Counted from the stretch's first letter, positions 1 through 6,492 are shown. The stretch is 11,052 nt of DNA from Clostridia bacterium (GCA_027335515.1 DAHWHT010000063.1:1-11052); one strand, 5' to 3'. A program made the numbers and translations. The notes: generated by a model from the sequence alone, not told the origin.

Positions 1-2
1 TT

Positions 3-224
3 CCCCCTGGGGCTTCGCCCTACGCTGAGCGCCCAGTAAGTCTGTGGCGTATGCACACCCTTTGGCGTGACGCCCTGTGCGCCGCCATCCGCGGCCCGCT
101 CACCATCGAGGCACTTCAGGGCCAGGTTCCCGAACTGGCGCGGCACCTTCACGCCCCCGCGCGGAAGAGGCCGCACCAGGGGCACCGTGCTCGACTCGAC
201 GCCCTCCGCTTGTCGACTCCTTAA
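3..224 (+). CDS. 3' end of an unidentified gene (partial, enters from left edge)
   Basis: Frame 3 is open from the first bases of the window to a TAA at 222-224. It gives about 73 residues, ending ...RLDALRLSTP. The middle reads like ordinary protein, with LWRDALCAAIRGPLTIEAL and then QVPELARHLHAP, that is amphipathic helix-like stretches with a basic tail (KRPHQGHRARLD). There is an ATG at 51, but the frame stays open upstream of it with plausible residues (SPYAERPVSLWR), so this is more likely the C-terminus of a longer gene than a 57-residue protein. The codons include several uncommon in the rest of the window (gta, agt, ctt, cgt), which hints at a different origin, perhaps mobile DNA. 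The style vaguely recalls transposase C-termini, but I do not recognise a family. Chance read-through of GC-rich DNA is the alternative. Confidence 0.4.
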   Translation, partial: PPGASPYAERPVSLWRMHTLWRDALCAAIRGPLTIEALQGQVPELARHLHAPARKRPHQGHRARLDALRLSTP

Positions 225-385
225 GTTACAGCCAATGGGAGGGACTCCCCCGGGCCAACGCCCCCCGGCGCGCCACCGGACCCCGGCCCCATCCGCACCC
301 CACACGCGGCGAGGCCTTTGGTATGCTTCCTGGGTATCGGATCCGCTCAAGGCCCTCGGGCTTGAGACGTGGGGTTGAAGCCACC
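225..385 (+). other. Intergenic leader before the membrane-protein gene
   Basis: This GC-rich stretch shows no convincing gene. The open frame that runs from about 77 into the downstream gene has an N-terminal part rich in Pro, Arg and His that looks non-coding. A short inverted repeat, GGGAG-GGA-CTCCC, lies near 238-250, but no T run follows it. The only promoter-like element seen is the extended -10 at 319-327, listed separately. Confidence 0.5.
319..327 (+). promoter_or_regulatory. Candidate extended -10 promoter element
   Basis: TGG followed by TATGCT matches the TGn-TATAAT extended -10 pattern, with four of six hexamer bases correct. No good -35 box lies 16-18 bases upstream, as is usual for extended -10 promoters. 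Transcription would start near 334, about 50 bases before the GTG at 386. An in-frame ATG overlaps this element at 323 and is an alternative gene start. Using that ATG would make the promoter reading wrong. Confidence 0.25.
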
Positions 386-1033
386 GTGTTTGTCGGCCAC
401 TTCGGCATTGCCAACGCGCTGGCGGAGGCCGATCCGCGGGTGCCGCCCCTGGTGGCCTATGCAGGGGTCGGTTTCCCCGATCTCCTTTGGGGCGCCCTGG
501 TGCTCCTGGGTGTCGAACGGGCGCGGATCGATCCGCAGGCCCCGCCCCATGCCCGGGTGCGGTTTGATTCCTATCCATACTCCCACGCCCTGGTGCTGAC
601 CAACCTCATCGCCGTCGTCCCCGCCGCGGTGGTGTCGCTGGCGACCGGCACGCCCGCGGCGGGCGCCGTCTTCCTGATCGGATCCATCTCCCACTGGCTG
701 CTGGACGTGGTCGTCCACGGCCGGGACCTGCCCGTCCTGGGCTTCGGCACAGACCGCAAGGTCGGCTGGGGGCTCTGGCGGTGGCCTGCGATCTCCTTCC
801 CGCTGGAGTTTGCGCTGTATGCGCTGCCGACCTGGGCCTTCGTCCACGGCCCGGCGCTGTGGCGGTTGCTGATCGCGGGCGCCGCCTTTCACCTGCTCAA
901 CGTACTCACGTTCTTCGGCGGGCCGCGTCGCCGGAGAGCTACGGCGCGGGCGGGTTCGGTCCGTTCCTACGCGCTGGTGGTGCTGGCCGGGTATGCCGCC
1001 GTCGCGTGGGCTCTGCACGGCATGGTGCGCTGA
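386..1033 (+). CDS. Membrane protein, YdjM/DUF457-like putative metal-dependent hydrolase
   Basis: This is a 215-residue, mostly hydrophobic protein with about five or six membrane segments. It carries spaced polar residues typical of the 'membrane-bound metal-dependent hydrolase' families (YdjM, DUF457-like). They are H5 in GHFGIA, D32 in FPDLLW, S66-H67 in YPYSH, S102-H103 and D107 in SHWLLD, then H111 and D114. The order GHFG, PDLLW, ERARIDP, YPYSH, SHWLLD, KVGWGLW is how I recall this family starting and continuing. That is why I chose GTG 386, which puts GHFG at the very N-terminus. TTG 362 or ATG 323 in the same frame would add a non-conserved, basic leader. The ribosome binding site before 386 is weak. 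The enzymatic activity is inferred only from family membership, and the substrate is unknown. It stands alone and converges on the peptidase gene. Confidence 0.72.
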   Translation: MFVGHFGIANALAEADPRVPPLVAYAGVGFPDLLWGALVLLGVERARIDPQAPPHARVRFDSYPYSHALVLTNLIAVVPAAVVSLATGTPAAGAVFLIGSISHWLLDVVVHGRDLPVLGFGTDRKVGWGLWRWPAISFPLEFALYALPTWAFVHGPALWRLLIAGAAFHLLNVLTFFGGPRRRRATARAGSVRSYALVVLAGYAAVAWALHGMVR

Positions 1034-1069
1034 GGCGGGAACGGCCTCCTCCGCCGGAGAGGGCCCGCC
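1034..1069. terminator. Inverted repeat directly after the membrane-protein gene
   Basis: GGCGGG at 1034-1039 pairs with CCCGCC at 1064-1069, beginning right after the TGA stop. A smaller CTCC-GCC-GGAG hairpin lies inside it. There is no T tract. With the stronger repeat at 1075-1111 it fills the junction between two convergent genes, so a role in ending or stabilising transcripts is inferred from position. Confidence 0.35.
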
Positions 1070-1074
1070 CCACG

Positions 1075-1111
1075 CCTGTCGCCACCGGTCAACGGTTCCG
1101 GCGGCGACAGG
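1075..1111. terminator. Strong stem-loop between convergent genes
   Basis: CCTGTCGCC (1075-1083) is perfectly complementary to GGCGACAGG (1103-1111). Inside it, after an A/C mismatch, CCGG (1085-1088) pairs with CCGG (1098-1101), leaving a 9-base loop. It lies 41 bases after the plus-strand gene and 32 bases beyond the stop of the minus-strand peptidase gene. That is where a bidirectional terminator would sit. Neither strand has a T run after it, so intrinsic termination is uncertain, and mRNA 3'-end protection or Rho-dependent ends are alternatives. Confidence 0.5.
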
Positions 1112-1143
1112 AAACCGGGGGGCGCCTACGCCGCGTCGCGCGG

Positions 1144-2325
1144 TCACAGCCCGGGCAGATAGGCGGCGTCCGGTACGCCCGCCCCGGTGCAGCGGTCGTA
1201 ACCGGGTCCGGCCGCGTCAAACGAGGTCAGACCGGCCAGGAGCAACTCCGAGTTGGCGTTCTCGCCGTGGGTCACATCCCGTGCCGCCCGGTAGAGCGTA
1301 TCGTGGGTGAGCCAGTTGCCGGTGGCCTGATGGTACAGGGCGGCGATGGCGGCGGTGATGGGGGCCGAGGCGCTGGTTCCCCAGATGGAAATACGCGACC
1401 CGCGGTCCACGATCTCCAACGGTCCGGCGAAGGCGGCCACGTCGGGGGTCGTGCGGAAAGCCAATCCGAGGTGCGACTGGTAGCCCGGCGTCGGCACGAA
1501 GGAACTCGCCCCCCCACCGCCGCTGGCCTGCGGCAGGGTGTTGGACGGGTTGTAGCCGGGGGCGGCCGGGTCGATCGTCTGCCCGCCCCAGGCCTGCTCA
1601 CCTGAAGCGATGTCGCCGACCACGGACAGCTGCGTTCCCCCCACCGCAATACAGGCGGCCTGGGTCGCCGGCCAGGAGGCCTGTACCCGCGTCTCCGGCG
1701 GGAAACCCGCATAGGCTCCGCTGTCACCCGCGGACACGAAGCAAAAGATGCCCTGGTCCGTCAGCCAGCGGTCGAACGCCTGCGCATAGGAACCCACGTC
1801 GGCCCAGCGCTGCCCGGTCGCCGGGTCGGTGATGGATCCCAGGCCGCCGACGTCGAAGTCGCCCGCCCCCAGGCTGATGGAAACGATGTGCATGCCATCC
1901 GCGGCGGCGGCGCGCACCGCACCCCACAGGGCGGGCAGGAAGGCGTCGAGGCGCGAGGATGCGTCGATCACATAGGCATGCAGGTGCGCCCCCGGTGCGA
2001 GGGCCCCGGCGTATTGCAGGTCCAGGTCGGTTTCATCCAAAGCGGACGAGGTGGAACGCGCCCCCGGCATCACGGTCGCCGCGGCCGCCCGGTTGAGCTG
2101 CGGATCCAGGCTGGATGTCGCCCAAAAGGCGGAATCGTCCCGGGAGCTGGGCAGCGCGAACTCCACAAAGGCGATGGACTCCCCCTGGCCGTAGTGGCCC
2201 TGCTGGTAGAGCGCATCCAGGTGGTAGAGTTTGGCGATGTCCGCCGGTTTCAGCGGTGTCACGGCGCCCGACGAGGCGCGCCGCTGGCGAAACGAACGGG
2301 GCATGGCGATGCGACCCTTCGACAC
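1144..2325 (-). CDS. S53 (sedolisin-type) serine-carboxyl peptidase lacking a prodomain
   Basis: This 393-residue protein is essentially only the sedolisin catalytic domain. The Glu/Asp pair is E98 and D102 (ETDLD, the E-x3-D spacing of sedolisin). The oxyanion Asp is D201 in SAGDSG and the nucleophile is S318 in GTSASAP. The C-terminal calcium site is D350-V351, G373, G375 and D377, with the spacing of the known site. Family members are usually secreted with an activation prodomain of roughly 150-200 residues. Here the mature-type start (TPLKPADIAKLYHL) follows only about 22 basic residues, with no hydrophobic signal peptide. The start is GTG 2325, because AGGAGG (2339-2334) lies 8 bases upstream and no in-frame extension is supported. 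It is the last gene of the UbiD-UbiA-HAD-UbiX run, 42 bases after UbiX, with its ribosome site in a hairpin loop. An active peptidase is likely. Its location and substrate are unknown. Confidence 0.93.
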   Translation of the reverse strand: MSKGRIAMPRSFRQRRASSGAVTPLKPADIAKLYHLDALYQQGHYGQGESIAFVEFALPSSRDDSAFWATSSLDPQLNRAAAATVMPGARSTSSALDETDLDLQYAGALAPGAHLHAYVIDASSRLDAFLPALWGAVRAAAADGMHIVSISLGAGDFDVGGLGSITDPATGQRWADVGSYAQAFDRWLTDQGIFCFVSAGDSGAYAGFPPETRVQASWPATQAACIAVGGTQLSVVGDIASGEQAWGGQTIDPAAPGYNPSNTLPQASGGGGASSFVPTPGYQSHLGLAFRTTPDVAAFAGPLEIVDRGSRISIWGTSASAPITAAIAALYHQATGNWLTHDTLYRAARDVTHGENANSELLLAGLTSFDAAGPGYDRCTGAGVPDAAYLPGL

Positions 2326-2350
2326 TGGCGGTCCCTCCTGACACCGCCAG
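2325..2350 (-). promoter_or_regulatory. Hairpin presenting the peptidase ribosome binding site in its loop
   Basis: On the minus strand CTGGCGGT (2350-2343) and ACCGCCAG (2332-2325) form a perfect 8-bp stem around the 10-base loop GTCAGGAGGG, which contains the AGGAGG site. The last stem base is the G of the GTG start. The arrangement would hold the start codon edge in a stem while the Shine-Dalgarno sequence is exposed. It could be a translational control element or a processing/attenuation site between UbiX and the peptidase. There is no T tract, so it is not a classical terminator. Confidence 0.5.
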
Positions 2351-2367
2351 CGTATGGGCCAACCCCG

Positions 2368-3036
2368 TCAGGCGTTCCGCGGGCTGCGGCCGCCCCCACC
2401 GTCGAGCGTGCGGGGTGCGTCGCGCAGCGCGTCCCACGAGGCAAGCAGATCCTGCTCCAGCCCCAGCCGCGCCAGCACCTTTGCCACCAGGAAATCGACG
2501 ATGTCCTCCACCCGCGCCGGACGGTGGTAGAAGCCGGGCATGGCGGGCAGCACGATGGCGCCCGCCTCGGCCAGCGACGTCAGGTTGCGCAGATGGATCA
2601 GGGAGAGCGGCGTCTCGCGCGGCACCACCAGCAGGGGCCGCCCCTCTTTGAGGGTCACATCCGCGCACCGCTCCAGCAGGTCGCTGGAACGGCCGGCGGC
2701 GATGGCGGCAACCCGGCCCATGGTGCAGGGGATCACCACCATGCCGTCCAGGCGGACCGAGCCGCTGGCCAGCCCGTCCAACACATCGTGGATGGGGTGG
2801 TAGCGCAGCGCGCCGGCGGCCGCCTGCGGGGCAAAAAAGCGGCGGACGCGGCCGCTGAGGCCGTCGGGGCCGGCGTAACGGGCGTCGTCCCAATCGAGCT
2901 CGTGCGCCATCACCGCGAAACCCGCCGCCGTCACCAGCAACTCCACATGATGGCCGGCCGCACAGAGCACGCCGGTCAGGCGCCGTGCGTAGGCCGCGCC
3001 GCTGGCTCCGGTGACCGCGACACAGTAGCGGCCCAC
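2368..3036 (-). CDS. ubiX: UbiX-family flavin prenyltransferase (likely MqnM)
   Basis: This enzyme joins a dimethylallyl group from dimethylallyl monophosphate to FMN, making the prenylated FMN that UbiD decarboxylases need. The 222 residues show the UbiX hallmarks. They are GASG at 10-13 with the flavin-binding Ser12, the IPCTMGRVAAIAAG loop at about 102-115, the VPRETPL phosphate-binding motif (R140-E141), and PAMPGFY ending in Tyr170. The length is slightly above the usual 190-200 because of a Gly/Arg-rich C-terminal tail after about residue 205. The start is GTG 3036, only 3 bases after the TGA of the HAD gene, with GGAGG inside the end of that gene. The partner decarboxylase is in the same operon. 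In the futalosine menaquinone pathway the UbiX-like member is called MqnM. That name is inferred from context. Confidence 0.95.
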   Translation of the reverse strand: MGRYCVAVTGASGAAYARRLTGVLCAAGHHVELLVTAAGFAVMAHELDWDDARYAGPDGLSGRVRRFFAPQAAAGALRYHPIHDVLDGLASGSVRLDGMVVIPCTMGRVAAIAAGRSSDLLERCADVTLKEGRPLLVVPRETPLSLIHLRNLTSLAEAGAIVLPAMPGFYHRPARVEDIVDFLVAKVLARLGLEQDLLASWDALRDAPRTLDGGGGRSPRNA

Positions 3037-3039
3037 ACC

Positions 3040-3822
3040 TCAGACCCCCTCCAGCAGCCCGGGCAGCCGGGACAAATCCTCGCACTCGGCCCAGGCGCCG
3101 GCGGCCGACGGCCCACCCCTGCCCCGGCGCAGCCAGACGGCGCGCAGGCCGGCGGCACACGCGCCGGCCACATCGCGCTCCGCGCTGTCACCCACCATGA
3201 CGGCGTCGGGCGCGTCGGACTCCGCCTGGCGCAGGGCGTGGGCGAAAACGTCCGGTTCCGGCTTGCCGCGGCCGAACACCCCCGAGATCACCACCGCGTC
3301 CACGAGGGGCAAGAGCCCGCAGGCGACCAGCTTGCGCCGCTGCAGATCACGGTCGCCGTTGGTGAGCACCACGATGCGCAGCCCACGGGCCCGCAGCGTG
3401 CACAGCACCCCCGCGGCTTCGGCAAACGGCCACTGGCGACGGCTGCGCTCGCCGACGTAGCGCTCGGCCAGTTCGGCACACAGGTCCTGGTCCTCCACGC
3501 CGGCGACCTTCAGGCCCATGGCCCAGGCGGCACGGCGGTAGGCGGGCGCGAACCCCCGCAATCCGACGGTATGGGCATCGTCGCCGAGGGCAAAAGAGGC
3601 CCACAACCCCTCGTGCGAGGAAATACCGATCCGCTGGCAGTATGGGGCGTGGGGCCCCGCGGCCCACAGCCGGCGCGCACCCGCCAGGACGGCGGCGGCG
3701 CACACCTCCAGATCCAGGGCCCGCAAGGCGCAGGCATCGGACAGCGTGGCGCGCAGGGCCGCCGACGTGGCGGCGTGCTCATGGATCAGAGTTTCATCCA
3801 GATCAAGCAGGACCGCCCGCAC
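3040..3822 (-). CDS. HAD-superfamily phosphatase/hydrolase
   Basis: This is a soluble HAD hydrolase with all four motifs. Motif I is DLDET, with the nucleophile and acid Asp at residues 7 and 9 from this start. Motif II is LTNGD, motif III is the Lys of GKPEPDVF, and motif IV is GDSAERD. A large helical C1-type cap lies between motifs I and II, as in small-molecule phosphatases. The start is set at GTG 3822 because GGAGG lies 7 bases upstream and this gives a usual MRAVLLDLDETL beginning. GTG 3828, two codons earlier, is open too but almost touches the ribosome site. The gene begins 15 bases after UbiA and ends 3 bases before UbiX, so it is firmly inside the quinone operon. No HAD step is known in menaquinone synthesis. 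It may act on phosphorylated side products or isoprenoid phosphates, which is speculation. The substrate cannot be read from the sequence. Confidence 0.9.
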   Translation of the reverse strand: MRAVLLDLDETLIHEHAATSAALRATLSDACALRALDLEVCAAAVLAGARRLWAAGPHAPYCQRIGISSHEGLWASFALGDDAHTVGLRGFAPAYRRAAWAMGLKVAGVEDQDLCAELAERYVGERSRRQWPFAEAAGVLCTLRARGLRIVVLTNGDRDLQRRKLVACGLLPLVDAVVISGVFGRGKPEPDVFAHALRQAESDAPDAVMVGDSAERDVAGACAAGLRAVWLRRGRGGPSAAGAWAECEDLSRLPGLLEGV

Positions 3823-3837
3823 CGGCACCCCTCCACC

Positions 3838-4728
3838 CTAACGCAACGCTGAAAGTCCGACCGCCACGGAAAGCACCGTGCCCGAAAGCAGCGCGAACGA
3901 CACGACGGTGTTGAAGCGCGCAAAGCCGACCGGCGCCAGCGCCCGCGTCACCGCCCGGTGCTGCAGGACCAAGCTGCCGCTCGCCACCGCGACCGCCACC
4001 CAAAACGGCCACGGCAGGCCCTGCAGGCGGGCAAAGACGATGAGGGTCACCAGAAACAATGCGTGCGCGGCGCGCGCGATCCACAGGGTTGCCGGCACGC
4101 CCAAATCGGCCGGCAGCGAGTGCAGGCCGTGGCCGCGATCGAAGGCAACATCCCGCAAGGCATACAGGCTGTCAAAACCGACATACCAAATCCCCGAAGC
4201 CACCCCGAACAGCAGCGGCCCCAGCGTCAGCCGCCCGGTGACGGCGATCCAGCCCGAAAACGGCAGGAAGAAACCGAGGGCGGCCAGGGCGAAGTGGCAG
4301 CCCCAGCCCCAGCGCTTGGTGAAGGAGTAGACGACCAGCAGGCCGAGCACCGGCGGCAGCAGCAGCGCGCACAGCGGATTGAGCGCGAAGGCCGCCACCG
4401 CCACCAGCGCCAGCCCGCCCACCCCGATCACCAGCGCCGCGCGGGGCGCCACCAGACCGGCGGGCAGGTGCCGCCCCGCCGTCGCGGGGTTGGCGGCGTC
4501 GACCTCGCGGTCGATCAGCCGGTTGAGCGCCATCCCCCCGACCTTGCCGCCCGCGACCGCCACCGTGATCCAAAACAGGATGCGCAGCGACGGCCAGCCC
4601 CGCGCCCCCAGCATCGCGCCCGCGTAGGCCAGGGGCAGGGAAAACAGCACCTCTTCCAACCGCACCATGTCGGCCAGCAGACAGCCCTGCCGCCACAGAC
4701 CGCCCCGCGCCTGGTGTCCGGAAACCAT
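3838..4728 (-). CDS. ubiA: UbiA-family aromatic prenyltransferase (likely MqnP)
   Basis: This integral membrane enzyme transfers a polyprenyl chain from its diphosphate to an aromatic acid. The 296 residues contain both Asp-rich motifs of the family. They are NRLIDREVD at 69-77, and LRDVAFD around D193 and D197, preceded by YVGFDSLYA. Eight or nine hydrophobic segments are visible, from about 30 through the C-terminus. The frame is open well upstream inside the UbiD gene, but ATG 4728 is the start. It overlaps the UbiD stop as TGATG, has GGAGG at 4742-4738 nine bases upstream, and gives a family-typical length. That overlap suggests translational coupling with UbiD. Beside UbiD and UbiX, the natural role is prenylation of 1,4-dihydroxy-6-naphthoate in futalosine menaquinone synthesis (MqnP). 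4-Hydroxybenzoate prenylation for ubiquinone is the alternative reading of the same family. Confidence 0.94.
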   Translation of the reverse strand: MVSGHQARGGLWRQGCLLADMVRLEEVLFSLPLAYAGAMLGARGWPSLRILFWITVAVAGGKVGGMALNRLIDREVDAANPATAGRHLPAGLVAPRAALVIGVGGLALVAVAAFALNPLCALLLPPVLGLLVVYSFTKRWGWGCHFALAALGFFLPFSGWIAVTGRLTLGPLLFGVASGIWYVGFDSLYALRDVAFDRGHGLHSLPADLGVPATLWIARAAHALFLVTLIVFARLQGLPWPFWVAVAVASGSLVLQHRAVTRALAPVGFARFNTVVSFALLSGTVLSVAVGLSALR

Positions 4729-6296
4729 CAACTTTCCCCTCCAGGAGACATCGGACCGGGGCCTTCGCCGCTCCAGTCCGGGGCGGCATCCGGCCGCCGT
4801 GCGCCCGTTGGACCCGGATCCTCGCCCAACCCATACTCCTGCCAGCGGTCGGTGACGCGCCGCACCACGGCCGGATCCATGACCAGGGGCTCGGGCCAGA
4901 CGTCGCGACCCGGCGCCGCGCCCGCCAGTTCCTCCGGCCACTTGCGCGTCCCGTCCAACACCAGCTTGCCGCCATTGGAGAAACCCCGCAAGGCGTGGTC
5001 GAGCACCGATCCCGGCCCGCGGGCCACCAGCACATCCCGCGCCGGGTCGCACTGCGCCAGGGCCGCCCACCACGCCTCCGCCGGCCGATGGACGTCCACC
5101 CACTCGTCCACCACCCCGACCACCTTGGACAGCGACAGCAAGCCCATCCCCAACAGGCCATACGCGACCTTATATGCATGGCCGGGGTCGCGCTTGCGCA
5201 GGGCGACAAAGACCAGGTTGTTGGCCACCCCCTCGGGCGGCACGTGCACGGCCGCGATCTCCGGAAACGTCAATTGCAGCAGCGGCAAGAAGAGCCGCTC
5301 GCTGGTGTGCCCGAGCAGCCAGTAGTCCTCCATCGGGGGCCGGCCGACGACCGTGGCCGGATAGACGGCGTCGCGGCGCAGGGTGACCGCGCTGACGCGC
5401 AGCACGGGATAGGGGCCGCCCGGATCGTAAAAGCCCGTATGGTCGCCGAACGGCCCCTCCCGGCGCAGTTCCCCGGGGTCCACCGTGCCCTCGATCACGA
5501 TCTCAGCGTGGGCCGGTACCTCGAGATCGACACTCACCGCCGGGCACAGCTCCACCGGCGCACCGCGCAGGAAACCCGCGAAGGCATACTCATCCAGGCC
5601 CTCGGGCAGCGGTGCGCCGGCGGCGTAGATCGACGCCGGATCCCCGCCCAGCGCCACCGCAACCTCGATGGGCCGCCCGCTGGCGCGCGCCTGTGCGTAG
5701 TGCGCCGCCCCACCCTTGTGCCGCTCCCAGTGCAGTCCGAGTTCGCGCGGCCCGTGGAGCTGCAGCCGGTAGACCCCGACATTGCGTCCCTGCGTCCGCG
5801 GATCGGCCGTGATCACTTGGGGCAAGGTGATGAAGCGGCCACCATCCCCTGGCCAGCAGTGCAAGAGCGGGAGGCGGTGGAGGTCGACGCGGTCCCCACG
5901 CCACACAACTTCCTGGACCGGCGCCGCACCTCGGAAGCGCCGGGGCGGCATCGACGCCAGGGGACGCAGTTCGGGCAGCAGTTGCAGCAGGCCGCGCACC
6001 CCGCGGGGCGGCCGCTGGGCCACGCGCAGCAGGCGGGAAAGGCGCGCGGCCAATTCGTCGACGTCGCCGACGCCCAGGGCGATCGCCATGCGGCGGGCGC
6101 TGCCAAAAAGGTTGATCGCCAGCGGCAGTTCGGAGCCGCGCACCTGCTCGAAGAGCAGGGCGGGCCCACCACCTTTGACGCAGCGTTCGGCGATCTCGGT
6201 GACCTCCAGCATGGGATCGACCGGTACGCGCACCCGACGCAGTTCACCAGCCCGCTCCAGCGCGCCGATGAACGACCGCAGATCGGCGAAGGCCAA
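4728..6296 (-). CDS. ubiD: UbiD-family prenylated-FMN-dependent decarboxylase (likely MqnL)
   Basis: This is a reversible aromatic acid decarboxylase that uses prenylated FMN, Mn and K. The 522 residues match the UbiD fold from DLRSFIGALERAGEL at the N-terminus. NVGVYR gives the metal ligand N172 and catalytic R177. HWERHKGG (H193) and E236 in DEYAFAGF are likely metal or cofactor residues. REGPFGDHTGFY gives E280 and D285, matching the Glu and Glu/Asp of the Arg-Glu-Glu triad of Fdc1/UbiD. SVVDEWVDVH-like and RGPGSVLDHA stretches are typical of the C-terminal part. The last 30 or so residues are a Pro/Gly-rich tail. The start is TTG 6296, behind a G-rich stretch, and no better in-frame start is seen. 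It is first in the operon, overlapping UbiA by one base. The likely substrate is the prenylated dihydroxynaphthoate (MqnL), inferred from context. Confidence 0.95.
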   Translation of the reverse strand: MAFADLRSFIGALERAGELRRVRVPVDPMLEVTEIAERCVKGGGPALLFEQVRGSELPLAINLFGSARRMAIALGVGDVDELAARLSRLLRVAQRPPRGVRGLLQLLPELRPLASMPPRRFRGAAPVQEVVWRGDRVDLHRLPLLHCWPGDGGRFITLPQVITADPRTQGRNVGVYRLQLHGPRELGLHWERHKGGAAHYAQARASGRPIEVAVALGGDPASIYAAGAPLPEGLDEYAFAGFLRGAPVELCPAVSVDLEVPAHAEIVIEGTVDPGELRREGPFGDHTGFYDPGGPYPVLRVSAVTLRRDAVYPATVVGRPPMEDYWLLGHTSERLFLPLLQLTFPEIAAVHVPPEGVANNLVFVALRKRDPGHAYKVAYGLLGMGLLSLSKVVGVVDEWVDVHRPAEAWWAALAQCDPARDVLVARGPGSVLDHALRGFSNGGKLVLDGTRKWPEELAGAAPGRDVWPEPLVMDPAVVRRVTDRWQEYGLGEDPGPTGARRPDAAPDWSGEGPGPMSPGGES

Positions 6297-6317
6297 GCGG
6301 GCACCCCCCAGCCGCTC

Positions 6318-6326
6318 ATCGTAGCA
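6318..6326 (-). promoter_or_regulatory. Candidate extended -10 promoter for the UbiD operon
   Basis: On the minus strand TGC-TACGAT matches TGn-TATAAT, with four of six hexamer bases correct. The best -35 candidate 17 bases upstream (TGGCTT) is poor. Transcription would begin near 6311, leaving only about 15 bases before TTG 6296, enough for the G-rich ribosome site (6302-6308 region). It lies in the 196-base divergent spacer shared with the transporter operon. Confidence 0.35.
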
Positions 6327-6417
6327 GGGGCCCAGCCTTTAAGCCATCTTCACATCGATGCGCTACGGTGGAGCAACTGTCTCGGTATCGGATCGAACAG
6401 CGATGGGCGCGGGCCGT

Positions 6418-6447
6418 TTGACGACCCCGCGCCGGCCCGGGTAGCAT
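6418..6447 (+). promoter_or_regulatory. Sigma-70/SigA-type promoter of the ABC transporter operon
   Basis: TTGACG (6418-6423, five of six bases of the -35 consensus) and TAGCAT (6442-6447, four of six of the -10) are separated by 18 bases. Transcription would start near 6454, about 40 bases before GTG 6493. The spacer is strongly GC-rich. It is the best promoter match I noticed in the window and is correctly placed upstream of the plus-strand operon. Confidence 0.55.
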
Positions 6448-6492
6448 CCCAGCCGACGGCTCGTACGTGTCGTTCAAAGGGGAGGGACGCCG

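Noticed and set aside
77..385. N-terminal extension of the membrane-protein frame back to position 77
   Set aside because: The extra 103 codons encode Pro/Arg/His-rich sequence without a hydrophobic or conserved pattern, and they overlap the more protein-like frame ending at 224. The family-typical GHFG start lies at GTG 386.
1888..3852. Long plus-strand open frame (654 codons) opposite the peptidase, UbiX and HAD genes
   Set aside because: It is antisense to three genes with intact motifs. Its product is rich in Gly, Arg, Gln and His, typical of frames opened by high GC, and it spans several real gene boundaries.
3838..5103. UbiA as a 421-residue protein starting at 5103
   Set aside because: The first 125 codons lie inside the UbiD coding region, in a different frame, and encode Gly/Arg/Ala-rich sequence. 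ATG 4728 has a ribosome site and gives the normal family length.
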